From an uncultured Kangiella sp. (lineage in GTDB: Bacteria; Pseudomonadota; Gammaproteobacteria; Enterobacterales; DSM-103792), in assembly GCA_946480585.1 (NCBI GenBank), contig CAMLKQ010000051.1, positions 1 to 10,814 of the forward strand: a stretch of DNA of 10,814 nt, given 5' to 3'. Shown here in pieces: positions 7,029-10,814 of this stretch (the first letter of the stretch is position 1; each line of letters begins with the position of its first letter). The position numbers and the translations under genes are program-made. A model generated the notes under the pieces. It worked only from the letters and a program-made list of their open reading frames with translations, was not told the DNA's origin and made no database searches.

Positions 7029-7649
7029 TCAGCGCTTCTGCAGCACCGAATCGACCAAGCCGTACTTGAGTGCCTCTTCGGCGCTCATAAAGTAATCGCG
7101 CTCGGTGTCACGCTGGATTTCTTCCAGCGAGCGGCCGGTATGCTCGGCCATCAGCTGGTTCAGGTTTTCCCGCATTTTCAGGATTTCCCGGGCGTGGATC
7201 TCGATGTCGGTGGCCTGGCCCTGAGCGCCGCCAGACGGCTGGTGAATCATGACCCGGGCGTTCGGCAGGCAGTGCCGCTTGCCCTTGGTGCCACCGGCCA
7301 GCAGGAACGCGCCCATCGAACAGGCCTGACCAATACACAGGGTTGACACGTCCGGCTTGATGAACTGCATGGTGTCGTAAATCGACATGCCGGCCGTGAT
7401 CACACCACCTGGCGAGTTGATGTACAGGCTGATGTCCTTGTCCGGATTTTCGGCTTCAAGGAACAACAGCTGCGCGACCACCAGATTGGCCATGTGGTCT
7501 TCTACGGGACCGGTCAGGAAAATGATCCGCTCTTTCAGCAGGCGGGAATAAATGTCGAACGCGCGCTCACCGCGGGCAGTCTGCTCGACCACCATCGGGA
7601 CCAACTGGGCAATTTCCGGGGGTAAATGCGACAAAGCGTTGCGACTCAT
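7029..7649 (-). CDS. clpP: ClpP, ATP-dependent Clp protease proteolytic subunit
   Basis: Serine peptidase that forms a double heptameric barrel in the cytoplasm and degrades chains fed by ClpX (or ClpA if present). The 206-residue product has the catalytic triad Ser111 ([10 protein letters not shown]), His136 (MIHQPSGG) and Asp185 (ERDYF), the same numbers as in E. coli ClpP. The oxyanion-region SPGG is at 79-82. The N-terminus carries a short propeptide of about 14 residues; mature ClpP should begin near QLVPMVVEQ. The ATG at 7649 was chosen because AAGGA lies 6 nt upstream; an ATG two codons earlier abuts that AAGGA with no spacing. It lies between tig and clpX, with a heat-shock-like -10 upstream. 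Confidence 0.98.
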   Translation of the reverse strand: MSRNALSHLPPEIAQLVPMVVEQTARGERAFDIYSRLLKERIIFLTGPVEDHMANLVVAQLLFLEAENPDKDISLYINSPGGVITAGMSIYDTMQFIKPDVSTLCIGQACSMGAFLLAGGTKGKRHCLPNARVMIHQPSGGAQGQATDIEIHAREILKMRENLNQLMAEHTGRSLEEIQRDTERDYFMSAEEALKYGLVDSVLQKR

Positions 7650-7655
7650 GAGCAT

Positions 7656-7660
7656 TCCTT
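7656..7660 (-). promoter_or_regulatory. Ribosome binding site that decides the clpP start
   Basis: AAGGA on the minus strand lies directly against an ATG at 7655-7653 (0 nt) and 6 nt before the in-frame ATG at 7649-7647. Only the second has usable spacing, giving the start MSRNALSH. Confidence 0.75.
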
Positions 7661-7723
7661 GTTGTGGCTTTTGGAGAGCGTCCCGCGCCGGTGAAGCCGA
7701 CGGGTGACGCCACGGTCAACACG

Positions 7724-7751
7724 AGATGGGGTCGAAACCGATTTCGTAAAG
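7724..7751 (-). promoter_or_regulatory. Candidate sigma-32 heat-shock promoter of clpP
   Basis: The minus strand carries CCCCATCT (7731-7724), a full match to the RpoH -10 consensus CCCCATnT. Thirteen bp upstream is CTTTACG (7751-7745), a poor match to CTTGAAA. The predicted start near 7717 leaves a leader of about 68 nt. clpP is heat-induced through RpoH in E. coli, which supports the call. The spacer contains a small inverted repeat (CGAAA 7733-7737 and TTTCG 7742-7746). Confidence 0.55.
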
Positions 7752-7763
7752 GCCATGATAGCG

Positions 7764-7795
7764 AACCCCGGATGCCGTCACCAGCAACCGGGGTT
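7764..7795 (-). terminator. Possible weak terminator after tig
   Basis: An 8-bp inverted repeat (AACCCCGG at 7764-7771, CCGGGGTT at 7788-7795) encloses a 16-nt loop that can pair three further bases (TGC with GCA). It begins 25 bp after the tig stop. The minus-strand tail TTCGCTAT is not a strong U-tract, so partial read-through into clpP is likely. Confidence 0.5.
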
Positions 7796-7820
7796 TCTGT
7801 CCTCATGAAAAGCGCAGCAA

Positions 7821-9125
7821 TTACTGGCGCTTATTCATCAGCTCGTCGAAAGATACAGCCTTTTCAGTGACTTGCGCTTTGCTGAGCACAAAATCGACAA
7901 CCTGATCTTCGAGCACCAGCGCTTCCATCTGAGCCAGTTCACGCTTGTTGCTGTAATACCAGTTGACGACTTCGGACGGCGTTTCGTAGGCCGAAGCAAT
8001 GTCTTCCACAGCAGCACGGACGCGGTTGCCGTCCGCTTCGATCTTGTTGGCGCGAATCACTTCGCCCACGATGAGACCGAGCGAAACGCGACGCTTGGCC
8101 TGATCAGCGAACAGCGACGCCGGCAGCTCCGGCAGATCCTTCTTGCGGGTGGCCATGCCCAGTTCACGGTTGGCCTGCTGACGCAGACGCTCGATTTCCT
8201 GGTCAACCAAGGCGGTCGGCAGCGCGACTTCGTTTTCCTTGACCAGACCGTCCATGACCTGCGCCTTGATCTTGTTCTTGATCACCTGACGCAGCTCACG
8301 CTCCATGTTCTTGCGCACTTCGACTTTCAGCGCGGCAACACCGCCCGAGCTCAGGCCGAACAGCGACACGAAGGCATCATCCAGTTCCGGCAATTTCTGC
8401 TCGGAAACGCTGCCAACGGTAACTTTGAAAACAGCGGCTTTGCCGGCCAGATCCTTGTTGCCGTAGTCTTCCGGGAAAGTCACGTTCAGCTCGACGCTGC
8501 CGCCGGCCTTGGCACCGACGAGACCTTCTTCGAAGCCCGGGATCATGCTGTTCGAGCCGATCACGACTTTGACGCCGTTGGCGCTGCCGCCTTCGAAGGC
8601 GACGCCATCTACGGTGCCGACGAAATCGATGGTGACCTGATCACCTTCTTTCGCGGCGCGCTCAACCACCGCCCAGCTGGCGCGCTGCTTGCGCAGGGTT
8701 TCCAGCATGGTGTCGACGTCCGCGTCGGTAACGCTGGCAATCGGCTTTTCCACGGCGACTTTGTCGAGGCCCTGCACGGCAAATTCCGGGTACACCTCGA
8801 AGGTGGCAACGAACTCGACGTCCTTGCCGGCTTCCAGGGTTTTCGGCTCGATGCGCGGGTTACCGGCCGGATTCAGGTTTTCCTTCATCACAGCTTCGTA
8901 GAACGAACGCTGCATGGTGTCGCCCCAGACTTCGCGGCGAACCGAATCGCCCCAACGCTGGTTGACCACGTTCATCGGCAGCTTGCCCGGGCGGAAGCCC
9001 GGCAGGCGCTGGCTGCGGGCCAGCTGTTGCAGGCGCTTGTTGATTTCAGACTCGATCGACTCAGCCGGTACACCGATGGTGACACGGCGCTCGAGACCGT
9101 TCAGTACTTCGACGGAAACTTGCAT
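7821..9125 (-). CDS. tig: Trigger factor, ribosome-associated chaperone and peptidyl-prolyl isomerase
   Basis: Binds the ribosome at the exit tunnel and shields nascent chains. The 434 residues match E. coli Tig (432). The N-terminal ribosome-binding domain (about 1-115) has the signature GFRPGKLP at 43-50; position 46 is Pro where E. coli has Lys. The FKBP-type isomerase domain spans about 158-240 (DQVTIDFVGTVDG, IPGFEEGL, VTFPEDYG). The C-terminal helical arms run from about 245 to the end and include RKNMERELRQ, DQAKRRVSLGLIVGEVIR and FDELMNKRQ. The ATG at 9125 gives the family start MQVSVEVLNGLERR and has GGGAG 7 nt upstream. Upstream in-frame codons run into tRNA-Leu and are not coding. 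It heads the tig-clpP-clpX-lon quality-control cluster. Confidence 0.98.
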   Translation of the reverse strand: MQVSVEVLNGLERRVTIGVPAESIESEINKRLQQLARSQRLPGFRPGKLPMNVVNQRWGDSVRREVWGDTMQRSFYEAVMKENLNPAGNPRIEPKTLEAGKDVEFVATFEVYPEFAVQGLDKVAVEKPIASVTDADVDTMLETLRKQRASWAVVERAAKEGDQVTIDFVGTVDGVAFEGGSANGVKVVIGSNSMIPGFEEGLVGAKAGGSVELNVTFPEDYGNKDLAGKAAVFKVTVGSVSEQKLPELDDAFVSLFGLSSGGVAALKVEVRKNMERELRQVIKNKIKAQVMDGLVKENEVALPTALVDQEIERLRQQANRELGMATRKKDLPELPASLFADQAKRRVSLGLIVGEVIRANKIEADGNRVRAAVEDIASAYETPSEVVNWYYSNKRELAQMEALVLEDQVVDFVLSKAQVTEKAVSFDELMNKRQ

Positions 9126-9143
9126 GGTGTTACTCCCGTTGCA

Positions 9144-9164
9144 GCAAAGAGCGACGCTCTCTGC
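9144..9164 (-). repeat. Hairpin in the tig leader
   Basis: On the minus strand GCAGAGAGC pairs with GCTCTTTGC across a 3-nt loop (9 bp, one G-U). It ends 6 bp before the GGGAG ribosome-binding site of tig. A 10-bp palindrome CTCTGCAGAG (9159-9168) overlaps it. It could affect tig translation or mRNA decay; no factor can be named. Confidence 0.45.
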
Positions 9165-9202
9165 AGAGTTCAAAATCCGCGACTTCCATTGCCGTGATCC
9201 AA

Positions 9203-9233
9203 CCAAAATGCCAACAGCCGGGAAACCCGGCTG
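9203..9233 (-). terminator. Terminator of the tRNA Pro-Arg-His-Leu operon
   Basis: A perfect 8-bp stem (CAGCCGGG at 9215-9222, CCCGGCTG at 9226-9233) with a 3-nt loop begins 9 bp after the CCA of tRNA-Leu. The minus-strand tail TTGGCATTTT gives a moderate U-tract. It separates the tRNA operon from tig. Confidence 0.75.
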
Positions 9234-9242
9234 CTGACGAAT

Positions 9243-9327
9243 TGGTGCGAAAGGAGAGACTCGAACTCTCACGCCTTGCGGCGCTGGAACCTAAATCCAG
9301 TGCGTCTACCAATTTCGCCACTTTCGC
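9243..9327 (-). tRNA. tRNA-Leu (anticodon TAG)
   Basis: An 85-nt class II tRNA with a long variable arm and encoded CCA. The acceptor stem GCGAAAG pairs with CTTTCGC, the discriminator is A, the D-arm contains GGCGAAATTGGTAGACGC, and the anticodon arm is CTGGA / TTTAGGT / TCCAG with anticodon TAG. The variable arm is CGCCGCAAGGCGT and the T-arm contains AGTTCGAGTCT. Last gene of the four-tRNA operon. Confidence 0.97.
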
Positions 9328-9485
9328 TGCGATCCGGCTTCACCGGACCCTCTGCGTACTGGCGGTCATGGGCCAGAAACGCCGCTGGACCGGTGTAAGA
9401 GGAAGGCTTGTTCTACAGCCACTGGCCGGAACCCGGCCAGCTTACCACCCTGCCGACAAGCCGGTTGCCGGCTCATCGTCTGAAT
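9328..9485 (-). other. Structured 158-bp spacer between tRNA-His and tRNA-Leu
   Basis: There is no tRNA or convincing gene here, but there are three perfect inverted repeats: AGCCGG/CCGGCT (9459-9464, 9468-9473), CTGGCCGG/CCGGCCAG (9422-9429, 9433-9440) and TCCGG/CCGGA (9333-9337, 9343-9347). None has a clear U-tract. The other spacers of this operon are only 35 and 58 bp. The hairpins may be tRNA processing signals, a remnant of a lost gene, or a small RNA released during maturation. Confidence 0.5.
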
Positions 9486-9562
9486 TGGGGTGAGTGATGG
9501 GACTTGAACCCACGACAACCGGAATCACAATCCGGGGCTCTACCAACTGAGCTACACCCACC
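9486..9562 (-). tRNA. tRNA-His (anticodon GTG)
   Basis: 77 nt including an encoded G at position -1 (base 9562), the hallmark of tRNA-His, which pairs with C73 before CCA. The acceptor stem GTGGGTG pairs with CACTCAC, including one G-U at 4-69. The D-arm is TAGCTCAGTTGGTAGAGC, the anticodon stem CCGGA / loop TTGTGAT / TCCGG has anticodon GTG, and the T-arm contains GGTTCAAGTCC. Confidence 0.97.
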
Positions 9563-9597
9563 GTTGAAACTTGTACGCCTGCGTACGGCCACCGGGA

Positions 9598-9674
9598 TGG
9601 CGCGCCCGGCAGGAGTCGAACCTGCGACCCTCGGCTTAGAAGGCCGATGCTCTATCCAACTGAGCTACGAGCGC
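9598..9674 (-). tRNA. tRNA-Arg (anticodon TCT)
   Basis: A 77-nt cloverleaf with encoded CCA. The acceptor stem GCGCTCG pairs with CGGGCGC (one U-G pair), the discriminator is G, the anticodon arm is TCGGC / CTTCTAA / GCCGA with anticodon TCT (AGA and, by wobble, AGG codons), and the T-arm contains GGTTCGACTCC. Second gene of the operon, 58 bp after tRNA-Pro and 35 bp before tRNA-His. Confidence 0.97.
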
Positions 9675-9732
9675 ATGACCGGTTCGAGGCCCTGACGGTC
9701 GTCAATGACGACTGCAAGAGCAAACGCGCGAT

Positions 9733-9809
9733 TGGTCGGGGAAGAGGGATTCGAACCCACGACCCCCTGTACCCAAAACAGGTGCGCTACCAAGCTGCGC
9801 TATTCCCCG
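9733..9809 (-). tRNA. tRNA-Pro (anticodon TGG)
   Basis: A 77-nt cloverleaf with encoded CCA. The acceptor stem CGGGGAA pairs with TTCCCCG, the discriminator is A, the D-arm is TAGCGCAGCTTGGTAGCGCA, the anticodon arm is CCTGT / TTTGGGT / ACAGG with anticodon TGG, and the T-arm contains GGTTCGAATCC. First gene of the operon, about 36 nt from the predicted transcription start. Confidence 0.97.
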
Positions 9810-9852
9810 AAAATCGTCGCGTTTTTGCCACGCCGCATTCGGCGAGCGCGGC

Positions 9853-9881
9853 ATGATACAGGCGTCACCCCGGGTCGTCAA
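9853..9881 (-). promoter_or_regulatory. Sigma-70-type promoter of the tRNA Pro-Arg-His-Leu operon
   Basis: On the minus strand TTGACG (9881-9876), a 17-bp spacer and TATCAT (9858-9853); each hexamer matches consensus in five of six positions. The following bases GCCGCGCTCGCC form a GC-rich discriminator, as in stable-RNA promoters under stringent control. The predicted start near 9846 puts a small leader hairpin (CGCCG 9831-9835, CGGCG 9840-9844) before tRNA-Pro. Confidence 0.82.
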
Positions 9882-9929
9882 TTTGCCGAAACGGCGAAAT
9901 CAAGCACTTAGCGCAGCGTGTAATGACGC

Positions 9930-9958
9930 TTGGGGAATCTGAGCAAAATTGCGACAAT
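9930..9958 (+). promoter_or_regulatory. Weak candidate promoter of folD
   Basis: TTGGGG (9930-9935), a 17-bp spacer and GACAAT (9953-9958) match the sigma-70 consensus in three and four of six positions. The spacing to the folD ATG (33 bp from the -10) is reasonable, but nothing else supports it. Confidence 0.25.
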
Positions 9959-9990
9959 GGCGCCCCTTTTTTCCCTGCTCCGACCTGACC

Positions 9991-10814
9991 ATGACCGCGA
10001 AACTCATCGACGGCAAAGCCGTTGCCGACCGTCTCCAAGCCACCATTGCCGCCGAAGTGGCCGCCCGCGTTGCCCGCGGCGAGCGCGCACCGGGCCTGGC
10101 CGTGATCTTGGTCGGTGAAAACCCGGCCTCGCAGGTGTACGTCGGTGCCAAGCGCAAACGCTGCAAGGAAGCCGGCTTTGTCTCCTTCGAATACAACCTG
10201 CCCGCTGAGACACCGCAAGCCGAAGTGCTGGCACTGATCGACAAGCTCAATGCCGATCCGACTGTCGACGGCATCCTGGTCCAGCTGCCGCTGCCCGCCC
10301 AGATCGACGCCGACACCGTGGTCGAGCGCATCCGTCCGGACAAGGACGTCGATGGCTTCCATCCTTACAACTTTGGCCGGTTGGCGCAGAAGCGGCCGCT
10401 GCTGCGTCCGTGCACGCCATATGGCTGCATGACCCTCATTCGCGAAACCGGCGTCAACCTGCGTGGCCTGAAAGTCTGCGTGGTCGGCGCCTCCAATATC
10501 GTCGGCCGGCCGATGGCGCTGGAACTGCTGCTGGCCGATTGCACGGTCACCGTCTGCAACAGCAAAACCCAGAATCTGGCTGAGGAAGTCGGCCGTGCTG
10601 ATTTGGTTGTGGTTGGCGTTGGCCGGCCGAACTTCGTCAAAGGCGAATGGATCAAGCCGGGCGCCATCGTGATCGATGTTGGCATCAACCGGCTGGACAA
10701 CGGCAAACTCTGCGGCGATGTCGAGTTCGCTACGGCGGCCGAACGTGCTGGCTGGATCACACCGGTGCCGGGCGGCGTTGGTCCGATGACTGTCGCCACG
10801 CTGCTGCAAAACAC
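9991..10814 (+). CDS. folD: FolD, bifunctional methylenetetrahydrofolate dehydrogenase / methenyltetrahydrofolate cyclohydrolase (3' end cut off)
   Basis: Cytoplasmic enzyme of one-carbon metabolism. It oxidises 5,10-methylene-THF with NADP+ and hydrolyses the product to 10-formyl-THF, supplying purine and initiator fMet synthesis. 274 codons are present with no stop before the window edge; E. coli FolD has 288, so only about the last dozen residues are missing. The N-terminal catalytic part has Tyr50 and Lys54 in the YVGAKRK motif, VQLPLP at 97-102 and [12 protein letters not shown] at 118-129. The Rossmann dinucleotide motif GASNIVGRP is at 166-174, and PGGVGPMT at 260-267 is a family signature. 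The ATG at 9991 gives the usual MTAKLIDGK start; no clear Shine-Dalgarno precedes it. It diverges from the tRNA operon, with about 180 bp between them. Confidence 0.97.
   Translation, partial: MTAKLIDGKAVADRLQATIAAEVAARVARGERAPGLAVILVGENPASQVYVGAKRKRCKEAGFVSFEYNLPAETPQAEVLALIDKLNADPTVDGILVQLPLPAQIDADTVVERIRPDKDVDGFHPYNFGRLAQKRPLLRPCTPYGCMTLIRETGVNLRGLKVCVVGASNIVGRPMALELLLADCTVTVCNSKTQNLAEEVGRADLVVVGVGRPNFVKGEWIKPGAIVIDVGINRLDNGKLCGDVEFATAAERAGWITPVPGGVGPMTVATLLQN

Noticed and set aside
9126..9272. In-frame upstream extension of tig by 49 codons
   Set aside because: It runs through the leader hairpin, the tRNA terminator and into tRNA-Leu. The family start and a ribosome-binding site fit the ATG at 9125.
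9243..9809. tRNA cluster as an attachment site for an integrated element
   Set aside because: There is no integrase gene, no direct repeat of a tRNA 3' end and no foreign-looking cargo. The flanks are the expected housekeeping genes.
1..10814. Search for a novel defence, mobile or biosynthetic system
   Set aside because: Every sizeable open region is explained by seven well-known genes and six tRNAs. No spacer exceeds 300 bp, and there are no spaced direct repeats of CRISPR type, no transposase and no unexplained coding region.

Overview
This looks like the chromosome of a gammaproteobacterium. The base composition is moderately GC-rich (by eye 55-60%). All seven proteins read as clear gammaproteobacterial housekeeping orthologs. 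The order folD / tRNA(Pro-Arg-His-Leu) / tig / clpP / clpX / lon / hupB / tRNA(Val-Asp) / ppiD resembles, from memory, the Pseudomonas-type arrangement. E. coli shares the tig-clpP-clpX-lon-hupB-ppiD core but keeps folD elsewhere. I cannot assign a genus, and I see no phage, insertion sequence, integrase, CRISPR array or toxin-type gene.

Layout. Everything except folD is on the minus strand, so transcription runs from right to left. folD (plus strand, from 9991, cut by the right edge) diverges from a tRNA operon whose strong sigma-70-type promoter lies at 9853-9881. That operon encodes tRNA-Pro(TGG), tRNA-Arg(TCT), tRNA-His(GTG) and tRNA-Leu(TAG) and ends at a hairpin at 9215-9233. Then follow tig (trigger factor), clpP (protease subunit), clpX (unfoldase subunit), lon (protease), hupB (HU-beta), tRNA-Val(CAC), tRNA-Asp(GTC), a strong terminator at 2037-2073, and ppiD (membrane-anchored periplasmic chaperone).

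Function. The core is a protein-quality-control neighbourhood. Trigger factor meets nascent chains at the ribosome exit, ClpXP and Lon degrade damaged or tagged cytoplasmic proteins, and PpiD assists proteins emerging from the Sec translocon. HU and the tRNAs are growth-linked passengers. The spacers fit this: a very good sigma-32 (RpoH) heat-shock promoter precedes lon (5419-5445), a heat-shock-type -10 element precedes clpP (7724-7731), and the hupB and tRNA operon promoters are sigma-70-like with GC-rich discriminators. Nearly every gene boundary carries an inverted repeat, so much of the cluster probably works as single-gene units with partial read-through.

I looked for an undescribed system and did not find one. 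The points most worth checking are non-coding: an inverted repeat centred on the -35 of the lon heat-shock promoter, structured spacers between clpP and clpX and between tRNA-His and tRNA-Leu, and tRNA genes with no visible promoter behind hupB. In addition, the PpiD parvulin domain keeps residues that, from memory, E. coli PpiD has lost.
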